DNA of 64,000 nt from Gracilariopsis chorda (lineage: Eukaryota; Rhodophyta; Florideophyceae; Gracilariales; Gracilariaceae): positions 1-64,000 of the forward strand of contig NBIV01000094.1 in the NCBI GenBank assembly GCA_003194525.1. Direction: 5' to 3'. Every line of letters begins with the position of its first letter. Position 1 is the first letter of the stretch. Shown one piece after another: positions 32,200 through 43,600 of the stretch. Below the pieces are notes generated by a model. That model saw nothing but the letters and a program-made list of their open reading frames with translations, had not been told where the DNA came from and made no database searches. The position numbers and the translations under genes were made by a program.

Positions 32200-33725
32200 C
32201 AGTTCTAAACAGTGAAGAGGAGAAAAATGTGGTCAAATTTCTGCGCAACTACGCCGAAAACGGACGACCGCTCATGCGATAAGAATCGATCGACGTACTT
32301 GCAATGCTTATCTTCAGCATGCCTCCGGACCGTCGTAAGAATCTACCCTTTCGTGAAGGACGTCCAGGACTAGCATCTTGCAGAGCATTCGAAGCTCGGC
32401 ATAGTGATGTTATTGCATTTTGAACAGATCAAAAAGAAGATGCAGCGAGAAACTGCGCTACGAACGTGACTATTCTGTCCAAAAAGTTTTCCAAATTAGA
32501 AGCTCACGCCATCGGACACAACATTGATGCGAAGCGAATCATAAAAGCTGACGATAACAGAATTTCAGCGTGGAAAACTGTTGGGCGAGGAGGGCGGAAA
32601 GGATATAATACCAGATGTCATAAGCTTCTGACGTGTGCGGCTTCGTTTCAAAATCTCAATTGCATAACAATGCTCGCCGCAGTGCATTGAAATGGAGACA
32701 AGTGTAGACCATTCTTTGTATTTCAGGGCGCAGAACTTTACATACGCCGCTATCAGCATCGTTTCGACCCCATTCATCAGTATCTTGAGTCAGTAGTGGA
32801 GTATCATCCTCGTGGAGCTTTCGTGACTGCAAGAAAAGAGGTCCCCGTAGTAGATTCGAGAAACTTTCGTGATTGGGCTTCTGCATTGATCTATGGTACA
32901 AAAGATGTACGGGCCAGTGAACGAAAGCTTCTGTTGATCTACGATGGGTATCGGTCACATCTCCCGATCCCTGTTCTCGAAATGTTCCGAGAAGCTGGCA
33001 TCATCGCTTTCGCACTCCTTTCTCACACCAGTGGTACGACCCAACCACTTGATGTTTTTGTCTTCTCTCCTTTCAAAACCAGATTCGGAATTTCGATAGA
33101 ACAGTGCACCTAAGAAGGTCCAGCACAAGATGTTTACGATGAAGTCGATGTTTTTCGCGTTCTCACACGTGCTTATGAAGAAACGTTCACAGATATGAAT
33201 GTTAAAGTGGGGTTTCTCAAAACAGGAGTCATTCTACTGGACGATTATTCGCTGTCCGCGCAAGCCAGACCACTTAGTCACGAAGAGCCGACAAAACTGG
33301 CATCCGTATATGAAATGATTAGAATTGTAGATGGTGAACGAGAAAGAACGCGAAAGACATATTGGAAGACGTTATGATTGACTCGAAAGGATTTCTGGAT
33401 ACAACGTATGGTGCGCTTGTCACAAGCGACGCTGCATTGGGTTTGTTGTGGCTGCAGCATGCAGCAAAGCAGCGTGCAAAAGAACATCAGGAAGAGAAAG
33501 ACCCAGAGGCAGGTGCAAAGTTGGAATCTAAAAGACAGAAAAAGCGTGCTGCTCGTCAGGCCTTTGACCTACACTGGGCTCTTGTTCGATTGAAAAGTTA
33601 TTTTGAACCAATACTTGCTTTACGGTCATTTCAAGAACGCGCAATGCGATCAAAACGCCGCTTTGACGGTGAGCACTTATCGCACGCAGCGCGGTTGAAA
33701 CTGATTGATAATGGACATGTCTGAT
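32200..33725 (+). pseudogene. Degraded pogo/Fot1-type transposase
   Basis: The first part (about 32217-32460) translates as helix-turn-helix-like text with stops. The middle (32796-33112) is a DDE_1 catalytic core fragment: 'RKLLLIYDGYRSHLPIPVLEM' (Asp-Gly...Ser-His) and 'SHTSGTTQPLDVFVFSPFK' (Gln-Pro-Leu-Asp). The last part (33195-33724) is a charged helical tail with 'KRQKKRAARQAFDLHW'. Several stops and frame changes separate these pieces, so it is dead. It starts about 200 bp right of the chromovirus. Terminal repeats were not found. It is not closely similar to the intact pogo element at 56.8 kb. Confidence 0.6.
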
Positions 33726-34195
33726 GGAGTTGCATGGATATACTGGGGTCTTAGTGTGATACAGCACGCATTTAAGAGTGAATTATATTGTTTGATGCCT
33801 CACATACGCAACGACTTGGCAAAAAGTGTCCAACTTTTGACCACTCGTTTTCACAAATTAGTTTTGTGTGTTTGAAGTCAGTAAATGAACGCCCTGCTTC
33901 TATAATACTGAGTCATACTTTACAGCGCTTCGTGACAATCGGAGGTAGTGAAGCTGACTTTAACGAGGTACTGACTGCTCGAAACGGCCTACAACAACCC
34001 CATCGCCTTCGGCAGGAACATTAAACTGTCCCAGTTTGAGGATACCACGCTGTACAAGGACGTGTCATTCCCCGGACTTAGGGAGTGTGCATGATTAGTA
34101 TTGTAGCTAACGCATTATTTTGAGAGAATCTTCCTCAAAAAGATGTACTTGGTTGAATACGTGTGCTGCACCGGCGGCGGAAGGGCGGGGGAGTG
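33726..34195. other. Unassigned sequence
   Basis: About 470 bp between the dead pogo transposase and the MULE terminal repeat. No gene is supported. Confidence 0.3.
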
Positions 34196-34304
34196 TGAAT
34201 CTACTTGTAGTGAAAATAGTAGAAACTCCGCCAATCACAAGCACGAGTCCACCCTTGATCAGCGAGTGAAGTGGCCGGGGGGACCGCTTCCTACGTGTGC
34301 CACG
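34196..34304 (+). repeat. Left TIR of the MULE
   Basis: Inverted match to 39327-39435 over about 109 bp, including GGAAGCGGTCCCC and ACTCGCTGATCAAGG in the complement. Confidence 0.75.
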
Positions 34305-34330
34305 AAATGGTTGGAGACAACCAACCATAA

Positions 34331-34707
34331 CTAGTGTCTATCGGACCTGTGTGCTGACCTCATATGAGGTCAGCGCAACGGCACGCAAAATTAAAAAAAA
34401 ATTGAAATCTGATCCGCATGGCCCCAACTTTCAAATTTTGAACTTGAAACATGGCCAACAAGGTGGTCTTTGAACTATAAGATCTGTGTATGGGGCCATT
34501 GTGTACGAATGTTATTGACGATAGTGCTTGATGTGACAGCTACGACTGTTGGTGATGTGTTGTGGACATGTTTCAGCGCTGCCGGCGTAGAAGACATGAT
34601 GAGAAGATCAAAGTGAAAAAGTTTTTGGAAAAGTTTAAAGGTTTTGATAAAGTTCTAGAGTCATTAAAATTGACCTCATATGAGGTCGCTGGTCAGATAG
34701 ACACTAG
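34331..34707. mobile_element. MITE with palindromic ends (377 bp)
   Basis: The left end CTAGTGTCTATCGGACC and the complement of the right end CTAGTGTCTATCTGACC match, and the match continues to a GACCTCATATGAGGTC palindrome near each end. The left palindrome is 22 bp and perfect (34353-34374); the right one is 16 bp (34672-34687). The interior is non-coding and A-rich in places. No target duplication is obvious. The autonomous partner is unknown. Confidence 0.65.
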
Positions 34708-34711
34708 GACG

Positions 34712-34966
34712 TCACCCCTTCATGGCATCCTTACACCTCTGCAACCAATCCAATAACAGAAAGTGATAGCAGTCCCCATTCTGCTCTATCCGTATACTTG
34801 TTTCAGCCGCTTTCACGTCACCTTCTTTCGCAGCTTCTCTTGGCATCGACTTTATCCCTGCGTTATAATCATCATCGCTTCGCCGTGTGCGCCGCACTGT
34901 CTTTTTTGCCACGTCCGCTTTGAATTGCCTCCTTTTTTGTTTCCGTTCTGGCCGTCCGGTACTCAT
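34712..34966 (-). CDS. Small basic protein ORF inside the MULE
   Basis: 84 codons with an ATG start: a Lys/Arg-rich N-terminal half followed by 'EQNGDCYHFLLLDWLQRCKD', an amphipathic helix. It reads like genuine coding sequence and could be the last exon or C-terminus of the MULE's minus-strand gene. Family not recognised. It ends 5 bp from the nested MITE. Confidence 0.35.
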   Translation of the reverse strand: MSTGRPERKQKRRQFKADVAKKTVRRTRRSDDDYNAGIKSMPREAAKEGDVKAAETSIRIEQNGDCYHFLLLDWLQRCKDAMKG

Positions 34967-35564
34967 CCATGCTTCGCGGTTCCGCTACAAATTGTATTTC
35001 TACCCACTTTCTAGACTTACTTCTTTCCCATTAAACTGCGCTTCGTATTTCAGACTGCATTGTAGCCATCTTCACTTTACTGAGGTCAATACGCACTGCT
35101 CTTTCGTCTGCTTTCTATTCATAGTTTTTGCACGGTCACGGTCTAAAACGCTCTTTTGCTATCTTTTTTTCTGTACCGCTTCGCAACTGCAATCTGTACT
35201 TCTTTCTTGTCTAATTTGGACGCATTGTTATTTCACTGCTCCGCTCTGCATCATCGTTTTGCTCGTTCAGTTTCCTACTACTTCGTGTTTCAATGCTTTG
35301 CTCTACTCCAACCTTGGGCATGGTTTCTACTCTTCTTCCCGTCACCAGTTCACTTCGACTTGCGCCGTTTTCGCAAGTCTATTCCACTTATCCTGGCTTC
35401 ATTGCTTCCCTTCAAGCCGCCCATCCATCTGCGTTCTAGTCACCAGTCTTTCGTTATACTACTGGTAAACGCGGGCAGAACTGGCCGGAAACTACTTTAT
35501 ATTATTCGTTTAGGTGGTCACTTGTCGAGGATTGTAAGACATTTCTTAATCACTCAGGTTATCA

Positions 35565-36350
35565 TTATTCGGGAAATGTTTCATTGAAGCCGTAGACGTT
35601 TTGAAATGGATCGGAACGAGCCTGCAGGTTCTTGAAAAGTTCTGCCGCCGAGCTAGCAGATTTCAATGAGATGGATTGTGGCTTCTGGATATCCCAATAC
35701 TTTGTTCGTTTGGATTTAGATGATTCCGTCCACCATTCCCTACGCTGTTTGCTCTTTGTGAGACCATAGTTAGGGATGTTAATGTTTGTGAGGAGTTTGT
35801 CTTGAGCTCTACCTTTCCCAACCAGAATCACCTTCCGGCCCGCACTCAACTTTAGGAGGCTATCAGGTGTTTCTGCTCGTATTTTACCACGGGAAATAGC
35901 CTCAATAGCATTCTGCATAGTCATCTTGAAGCCATTACTGGCTATGGAACCCAGTGATGATGACAATCGATGCATTTTGTCATATAACGCTTTTCCGTCA
36001 GACCAAGAGAGGTACGTCTTGGCTTCGTCGTCAAATTCTTTTTCGATATTCATTTCATCGACGATTTCTCTTTCTGACTTAATTTCTATTGCGCTTCGGG
36101 TGCTAAGCGAAACAGATTCAGCATGATTTCTTGCAATGTTTTTGCCAAAGAAAATAAGGTATGCGTGTGACACTTTTTCGGTGTTATGTTTCCAGTATGG
36201 TTTGAAAAATAACTCTATAGAAATGTGCTGACCTAGGACATCGGCCAGGATAGGTAAAAAACTTCTGGGTGTATAACTGCACACCAGGCGATGTGGCGGT
36301 AGGAGAAACCTGAGACAGGATGCTGCAAGCAAGAACAGGTCACGGTACAA
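35565..36350 (-). CDS. Uncharacterised MULE ORF, possible transposase tail
   Basis: 261 codons on the MULE's coding strand. The N-terminal ~55 residues overlap the SWIM-like frame and may be untranslated. The rest is hydrophilic and helical: 'EREIVDEMNIEKEFDDEAK', 'SAGRKVILVGKGRAQDKLL', then a Lys/Arg/Trp-rich tail 'KQRREWWTESSKSKRTKYW'. No catalytic motif is recognised. By position downstream of the SWIM-like segment it may be the C-terminal part of the transposon protein. Confidence 0.4.
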   Translation of the reverse strand: MYRDLFLLAASCLRFLLPPHRLVCSYTPRSFLPILADVLGQHISIELFFKPYWKHNTEKVSHAYLIFFGKNIARNHAESVSLSTRSAIEIKSEREIVDEMNIEKEFDDEAKTYLSWSDGKALYDKMHRLSSSLGSIASNGFKMTMQNAIEAISRGKIRAETPDSLLKLSAGRKVILVGKGRAQDKLLTNINIPNYGLTKSKQRREWWTESSKSKRTKYWDIQKPQSISLKSASSAAELFKNLQARSDPFQNVYGFNETFPE

Positions 36351-36658
36351 GGTGCAGAGGTGGCTTGAAGGTTAGGAAGCTTTGCAATATACAATGTACA
36401 CCTCGAACTGCTCTGTAGCGGTTGCTGCGTTGTGTGTGAAGTCCCGTTAATTCCAGAGAATGTGACAGTAGATACCACACCTCGATCGGAAGGTTGTCTG
36501 TTTTGCACCAAATCCACTTCATATTCTGTCAATAAATATGTTTCTTCTCTTCGCCCCTTCGGTCTAAGCAGAGTGAGACCTGTCTCACTCTTCGTTCGCA
36601 CCTCATTATCATTGATTACCCTCACCTTGTTGAATGTAAATGATAAACTATTTGACAC
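36233..36658 (-). CDS. SWIM-like zinc-finger segment
   Basis: 141 codons containing 'CTVTCSCLQHPVSGFSYRHI', which matches the SWIM layout (CxC...xxH) except that the third ligand is Tyr rather than Cys in this copy. It is followed by 'AWCAVIHPEVFY'. SWIM domains follow the catalytic core in MULE and FAR1-type transposases. No stop-free link to a DDE core is seen, so this is a fragment or exon. Confidence 0.45.
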   Translation of the reverse strand: MSNSLSFTFNKVRVINDNEVRTKSETGLTLLRPKGRREETYLLTEYEVDLVQNRQPSDRGVVSTVTFSGINGTSHTTQQPLQSSSRCTLYIAKLPNLQATSAPCTVTCSCLQHPVSGFSYRHIAWCAVIHPEVFYLSWPMS

Positions 36659-36803
36659 AACACTTCAATTATTTCTCTGCTGAAAGAGAATAGGCGCTCT
36701 TGCTAGAACATCCCAAGACCAAGAGGTATCCTCCAGCTCCTATTCCCTTTTCCAGATCTTTACACGATTGAGAACTGACCCCACAACTACTTTGTACTTA
36801 TCC

Positions 36804-37253
36804 TCACAGAGCGTTTGACAAAATTGCCTCTAACCTATTACTGTGCGTTCCCGAGAAAGGCAAAACCCACTTCATCATCTGTACTTGTAGTTCTGCAATG
36901 ATGCATCTCGGACATGACACTGGCGGCTTGTTCTTAATGCAACAGAGTCGCTCTGTTACCAGTGTTATTTGTCGTACCCCACTTTGGGATATGATGTGAA
37001 ATCTATGTAACACAAAGAGTTGTCCAGAGAGGCTTAGCTTGTAAATAAAATCTGGCAGATCTGACAATTCTTCAGCGATATCTTCTACATCATTAATAGT
37101 ATCCAAACTGGGAGTCTGGCTCCCCAATGGCTGCAAAGGAGAGCTCAACGTTGTCCTTTCAGGCAGTTTAAAGTTTGATGACATGGCTGCTTCCGTAATA
37201 ATATGATCTATAATACTACCTATTACAAATGCATTGTCCATGACTTGTATCAT
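36804..37253 (-). CDS. Unknown segment after the Ulp1 module
   Basis: 149 codons: an acidic mid-part ('DTINDVEDIAEELSDLPDFI') followed by 'VTERLCCIKNKPPVSCPRC' with two CxxC-like pairs. A recognisably similar stretch follows the Ulp1 motif in the second relic at 46.4-46.9 kb, so this is a conserved part of the same MULE protein. Confidence 0.4.
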   Translation of the reverse strand: MIQVMDNAFVIGSIIDHIITEAAMSSNFKLPERTTLSSPLQPLGSQTPSLDTINDVEDIAEELSDLPDFIYKLSLSGQLFVLHRFHIISQSGVRQITLVTERLCCIKNKPPVSCPRCIIAELQVQMMKWVLPFSGTHSNRLEAILSNAL

Positions 37254-37530
37254 TTTCCAACGTCTACGAGAAACTGAAGTCTCCCCAAATTCTCATTTGC
37301 ACGATCAAAGTTGTATCAAGCATCCTGGTTCTCCGGAGCTTCTCTCAATTTCTCGGCTCATGCTTAACGTCGTTCATGATCATTAAATGAGACGGGTAGG
37401 TTAGCCCTGTCTCTCTCCTTCTATGCGATCATTACGAAATCTATGAAGCTATATTACGGGGATGGACAAACTCTTCAGTTGCGATGTCTCTATACTCATT
37501 TCCGCTTTTACTTTGACGAGCATGTTCTCA

Positions 37531-38061
37531 TCACAAAGCAAGACGGTCATTCCAGTTTTCATATTGAAAAACAGCAATGCCACCTTCAGAAACACTTCCA
37601 GAACGATTCTTCTCTGATGCGAGTTCGGTATTCAAAACGTAGTTATTTGCAGACATCCAGCGGGACTGATCTGTAAGATTATTGTCGTACCCATCAACAA
37701 ATGTTCTTTGTGGAAGTTGTTTTGTGCTTGCGGCAAAGGATACAAAACCTGCAATGACGTAGGCACCACAACTGTGACAATCATGTTGTTTTTCAAACCC
37801 CAAAGTGTCTAGCATGTATTTCTGCTTCGCTATTGTCCATTCAATAGACTATCCCGGAAACGTGTGGTCTTAAGCTGCCTTCAAGAGTCTCAGTACGTAG
37901 TCAGGGCGTTTCAAACTGAAACTCTTACCAAAGAACACAGTTTTTGTATCCAACGTTTTGAGTTTACTGAAGGATCTCCTTCCCAATATCAATCCCCAGT
38001 GCCCTCCCCTTATATTTAGTGGTACGATCACAGTGTTTATCTCTAAATCATTCCCAAGCAA
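37531..38061 (-). pseudogene. Ulp1/C48 cysteine protease module, interrupted
   Basis: Reading leftward, 'IVPLNIRGGHWGLILGRR' gives the catalytic His, 'LDTKTVFFG' the Asp, and 'QHDCHSCGAYVIAGF' the Gln and nucleophilic Cys of the Ulp1 SUMO-protease fold. Two in-frame stops lie between the Asp and Cys parts, one where a Trp is expected. Such proteases are known in MULEs and other large DNA transposons. The copy here is damaged. Confidence 0.55.
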
Positions 38062-39326
38062 TTAATACCGGAATGGCTGAACAAAAATTTCCAGATGTTC
38101 CAATTTGAATCCAGCTGAGCCGTGCTTGACGTAAAAACATCTGGACATTCCTATGATGTAAGCCCCGGTATTGCATGTGCAAATACCACTCCAGGTACCG
38201 GCTCTATGTCTGTGATACCAGCAGTAATGAGCACGTTACACATGTACTCACCCGATCGACAATTACGAATTAAAAAATTTGATTTTGAGAGGTTGCAGTC
38301 GCTGAACACAAGCGCCACAAAAAACTTATAAATAGAATGAAATCGATACTTCTGCGCTTCGTCGTCCTGCGGGATCTCCAAATGAGCATTTTCCTTCAAA
38401 CCTCTAAAACGTCGCCAATCATTTTGATATCAGCCCGATGTAGCTTCTCTGTGATACTCAGTACCATTTCCAGTAAACTAATGGGTATAAAAAAAGTAAC
38501 TGACAAGAAAATTCGAAAAACAGGAACGCTAAAGTGCAATTCAGGCGCGCAACGGGTGCAAAAAAACCAACGTACGGGCAAAGCAGTAATTCGTACAATG
38601 CGGGTGTTAAGGCGGCTTTTAATGGAACGATCAAGAGAAGATGAGTACAATCCAATTGCAACGGTAGCACTTAGTGTAGTTATCAAGCCAGGTTGACGAT
38701 AAAGCAGAAAGAAAAGTGGCAAGTCGTAGAGCAGAGTGTTGAGGAATAAACTAGTACATAAAATGAAAACAGGCATTGCCAAATAGGTTGTCAAAGCGGA
38801 AATGAGTACAAAGTGTGCAAAAGGCGACCCAAAGCAGCGCAGACACGCTAAGATGACTAGATAGTGGGCCAGAATATGTCCCACATCAACGCAGCGAATT
38901 AGAACGCCACACTGACGATCGAAGGGATGGAAAGATATGGTTGCTGTGAAGCGGAGATGTAAGCGATGCGCTACGGGAATTTCGACGGTGCAAATTGGGC
39001 GAGATATCAGTACGGAGGTGTATGCAATTTCGATGCGGGACTGAACAAGCCGCGAATCTGGGAAGAAATCAGTGCAGAGCGGGAAAATTAAAATTAAAAC
39101 TAAGTCGGAAGAAGCCAGTGAGTTGAGGGCATTTTTTGATTTTGCGACGCAATGCAATGTTTTATGGTGGAAGCAATGTTTGGTGCGAGCAGCCACGAAA
39201 AGCACGCTTTTTGCCAAGTTTGAATGTGAACTGTTATGAATTGGTGTTATTTGGTTGGTTACAGATGGGTAAGAACGAAGTGACGGGATGAACACCTACT
39301 TATGATTTGCTGTCCTGTACTCATGC
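38062..39326. other. MULE inner region without a clear gene
   Basis: About 1.2 kb. A minus-strand frame at 38399-38151 may be the upstream part of the protease-bearing protein. A long hydrophobic minus-strand frame at 38396-39295 looks compositional. Otherwise nothing is recognised. Confidence 0.3.
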
Positions 39327-39435
39327 CGTGGCACATGTTGGAAGCGGTCCCCGAGGTTACTGCACTCGCTGATCAAGGAGGAACTCGTGCTTGTGATTGG
39401 CGGAGCTTCTACCGCTTTTACTACGAGTAGATTCA
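39327..39435 (-). repeat. Right TIR of the MULE
   Basis: Inverted match to 34196-34304. The outermost bases are uncertain because similarity fades gradually. Confidence 0.75.
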
Positions 39436-39503
39436 GCCCCTCCTCGGAAGGGCTAAATGCCAGACAAACCCAATGGGACAAGTTGGCAGTAGTAGTTGGC
39501 ATG

Positions 39504-40566
39504 TGTGGGCGCCATCACGAGACGGTGACGCAGGGGGCCAAAACGTTGTAATAATAAAAGCCAAAAGGGTGCTCTTCGTACCTAAAAGCCCCAAAACAAG
39601 TTGAAAACAGTGGGATCAAAAGAACTAAACCCACTCGATGAAATAAAACAACACTAGGGAGAGCAAGAGGCTCAATCCCCAAATAAAACTTCTTAACTTC
39701 TTTGTTGAAACGGCGTGCAACCCAAGAATTATGTCAAGGATCACTAAGGGTCAGACCCTCGGCTTCCGGTCAGACACTCCGGATGTGAAGTGGATTCTGC
39801 AGCCTACCTACCTCTGCACTAACCAGAAGCAAGCGCATACAATCCTTACAGGGCTTCCCGAGGAGAGCTACTAACAGCGGGATATGCTTTCACTCTATAC
39901 CCAAGCTGGCCCTTTGCAGGAAAGGTTGCACGGCACGTCGCCTGCGGATAGCTTCCCGTCAAGTACTTCCGTCCGGAAATCACCAGGTCTTTCGACCGAC
40001 ACCGTTATCCGAGCAAAGCTCCGGTGGGGCTCACAGACGACAGAAACACCTTTGGTACACACTACCCGTCTCCCGTCCACGCCTAAGGCACTTCAACCGG
40101 TCTTAGCGACGGTACTTCCCCACCCTATTGGACAACTAGCGGCATACGCCTCACTAGAAGCCCTTTATGCAGTGGCGAACGCCTCACTGGTTGTTGATGA
40201 TAGTTGAAGTGGCTGAAGGTTGATAGGGGGTGGGGCTTAGATGTTGGTCGATTGTTGAGGTGAGTTCAGACCGAAGTCCAAAGCTCAGAACCTCTTTTTA
40301 TAGTGTTTAGAGGCACTACAAACGAGCCAAATACGCATTTCTACTTGCTAGTTACTCATGTGTGCGTCTAGGTTACTCCATTGGCTTCTAGAGACCTCTG
40401 GAGCTGCACACTAACCAATAATAAAGCGACAATTTGCGCCAGCATCACTAAAATACTGTAGTCTTTGCTGGGCCAACAAAGCGTGCAATGTGCTAGAAAC
40501 TACTGGAACATTCTACAAGTGTGTTCCAGCAATGTCTGGCACATTCCGCAACATTAGCGACCGACA
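39504..40566 (-). repeat. 3' LTR of the young Ty3 element
   Basis: 1063 bp, from TGTGGGCGCC to GCGACCGACA on the plus strand. Nearly identical to 45180-46242. Confidence 0.93.
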
Positions 40567-40610
40567 CAACCCCAACCTCAAGGGTTGCCACGCCGCGGCA
40601 ACCTGAAAAC

Positions 40611-43600
40611 CTAACCTTCCATCGGGTGCGCAATATACTTCTTCAAACGACGGGCGTGTATTCCATGGCGAGTGTACCGGTTGTGTGGAGAAACCAACGT
40701 GTACCTTGGATGGTGAGCCCTCACCACACGACATGGGCCAAAGTACTTAGAGGAAAAAGCAGGCCATTTCACGGTAGTGTTCAGGGCCTTTCCACGAGCC
40801 ACAAGGACCAGTTCACCGACTTCAAACTTCATAATGGAGACTGCATCGACTTCCTTCAAAGGCCTCTGAGCAGAACGTTTAGCTCTATGATTCCTTGATG
40901 CAAGCAGCTCCACTGAGCGGAACCGGTCGGAGGAGTCCCCAACTCGTGCCACGACACCACCTTCATCGGAGGTCATACGTGGTTTCACGCCGTAAAGCAA
41001 CTCGAACGGAGAGATCCCACTGGCAAGATGTCTGCGCCGGTATCCGTACAGAACCGAAGGCAGGTGTTCGTCCCAACTTGAACGATTATCCAGAGCTTTC
41101 TTTCCTATTGCTCTTTTCAGAGTACCAACCATCCTTTCAGCTCGGCCATTGGACATGGGGGCGTACGCCAAGACCGTTTTCCATTTGATACCATGGTCCT
41201 CCATGAATGAGACGAGCGACTTAGAAGTGAAGCATGTAGCATTGTACGACACCACGATACGAGGGAAACCAAACACGGCAATGATCTCTATTCTCACGAA
41301 GTCTATGACCTCTTGTGACGTAGACCATTTTGTCGCTACGGCAAGTGGCCAACCAGTCAAATGCTCAACACAAACCAGAATGAAACGGTTTCCGGATTCG
41401 GTAGTCGGAAGAGGACCTGCAAAATCAATCGAGAAGACGTCAAAGAGAGAGGAAATGGGAGTCCGAAGGTTGCTGTAATACCTTGGTAGTGGTGCGAGTC
41501 TCTGGCATTCGTCACAACTCTTGACGTAGTTGCTGATATCTTCATGCATAGTGGGCCACCAGTATCTCTCAGTGATGAACTTCCTTGTAGTCTTCAAATC
41601 CCAGTGTCCAATCTCATCATGAAATGACTTGATAATGATCTGTCGCCGACCAATAACAGGAACAACTCGCAGTGCATTTGGCATCCTTCTGAACAATTTT
41701 CCTTCCCAGACCAGGAATTTCTTCGCATTTCGTCGGATTGCTTGGCGGAGACGTGCATCAGTCTCATCTGTAGGCAGACCACACAAGAAGCGCGCAATGT
41801 TTGCGTAGTATGGTTCCAGACCGTAGAAGTCGTCAGGCTCAACAGCCATACAAGGAAGGTCGCCTTCATCTTCTAACGGCTCGACCTCGTCTCCGTGAAC
41901 TATCCTTGACAGATAATCCGCTGCGCCATTCTCCTTGCCTGCGCGATACACTATTTCAAAGTCATACTCGGCCAGAAAGTCTAGCCAGCGAGCTAAGCGT
42001 CCATGTATATCGCGCTTCTGAAATGCATATCGTAAAGCCATATGGTCCGTGATTACCTTGAATGGAACAGATGAGAGTAGATACAATCTGAACTTCTTGG
42101 GAGCAAAGATAACTGCCAATGCTTCTCTTTCACATGCCGAGTAGTTCTTTTCCGCAGCGGTCATATTACGACTGGCAAACTGCAGAGGATGTATCTTCCC
42201 ATCTTCCTTTTTCTGAGAGAGAACTGCGCCGAGTGAAACACTAGAGGCGTCCGTTTCCACAATGAAAGGCTGCTCGAAGTTTGGAAATGAAAGTACCGGA
42301 GGCTCAGTCATCTTTTTCTTCAGACCGTGGAAAGCGTCTAGCATCTCTCCGGTCCAACGCAGCTTCTTATTCCCCGAGGTAGCACTGTGAAGCACGGCGG
42401 AGGTCTCAGCAAAGTTTCTGATGAACCTTCGATAGTATCCGGCTAGTCCCAGAAAAGATCGTAGTTCCGTAGTGGTGGCAGGAATTGGGGCATCCTGGAT
42501 CTTAGCAATCTTCTCCTGGTCCACGTGCACTCCATCTCCGTTGATGACATGGCCTAGAAGAGACACCTCCGATAGTGCAAAGAAACATTTGGACAGTTTG
42601 AGCTTCAATCCATGCTTCGCAATCCGACCAATCACAGCTTTCAAGTGAATCACGTGCTCTCTGAGGCTTCTTGAGAATATGAAAACGTCATCAATGTAAA
42701 CCCGAACGAATGGAAGTCCTCTTAGCACATGATCCATCCTCCGTTGAAAGGTGGAAGGGGCATTCATGAGACCAAATGGCATGACTTCGAACATGAAAGT
42801 TCCGTATCACACAAAGGTCGTCATCTCTTTGCAATCCTCAGACATCTTGACTTGCCAGTATCCAGAGAACAGGTCGAGCGTAGTGAAGACACAGCAACCT
42901 CCAAGTTCGTCAAAGATCTCTTCCATGCGTGGCAAAGGCCAGCGGTCAGCTTTCATGACTCTGTTCAGCTCTCTGTAATCGACACAAAACCTTGCGCTTC
43001 CATCTTTCTTCGAGGCAATGACACTTGGAAACGACCAAGCAGAGGCTGAAGGGGTAATGATACCAGCTTCGAGAAGAAGATCAATCTCCTTGCGTACGAA
43101 CTCGTTGTGCTTCGGCGACATCCTCCTGGCTCTGAAGTAGATTGGTTTGTCAACTGTCAACTCGAAAGAGTGAGAAACAGGCACATCGGCTGGGCGTAAG
43201 CCTTTCAATGACCAAGCGATTACATTCGAGTCCTTCAGACAAGAAACCAAGTCGTCTCTTTCATCCTCTGAAATGTGCGAGAGTTTTGAAAAGAGCAACT
43301 TCTCGTGCTGCTCATCGGTAGTGATGTCCAATTGCGGGATCATTTCGGGAGTCTCATCATGGTTCTTTTCTGTTAGAGCAACCACGAGTTGTTCATCATT
43401 TTCAGAAGCACTATCAGAGTCAATAACGGCGTCAGAATCTGGAGTGAAGTCGTCGCTATCCGTCTGGAAACCCTCTTCGTCTGAAATCTCGACGCGAGCA
43501 TAGTCAAAGCAAAGTGGTACTCTTTTTCCATCAATATTCATCTTCACGTGCTGATTTCCGAGGTCAAGGCAGGCTTGTAACGATTCAAGTGTTGGACAAC

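Larger units (their letters stand above)
34196..39435 (-). mobile_element. Mutator-like element (MULE) with long TIRs, Ulp1-type protease and SWIM-like segment
   Basis: Inverted repeats of about 109 bp (34196-34304 and 39327-39435) bound ~5.2 kb. Both contain the shared block 'CTCGTGCTTGTGATTGGCGG' or its complement. Between them, minus-strand frames include a Ulp1/C48 protease-like module and a SWIM-like motif, the combination known from MULE families that carry a protease. Frames are broken by stops, so it is probably not autonomous. A 377-bp MITE is nested at 34331-34707. A 9-bp target duplication could not be fixed. The young Ty3 element is inserted 68 bp outside the right TIR. Confidence 0.6.

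Noticed and set aside
34887-35587. Overlapping plus-strand Cys/Phe/Ser-rich ORFs
   Set aside because: Pyrimidine-rich strand composition yields Phe, Ser, Leu and Cys in every frame. The opposite strand carries more natural coding text.
38396-39295. Long minus-strand hydrophobic ORF that could be a membrane protein
   Set aside because: It lies inside the MULE against its right TIR, has no domain, and its hydrophobicity follows from a purine-rich plus strand.
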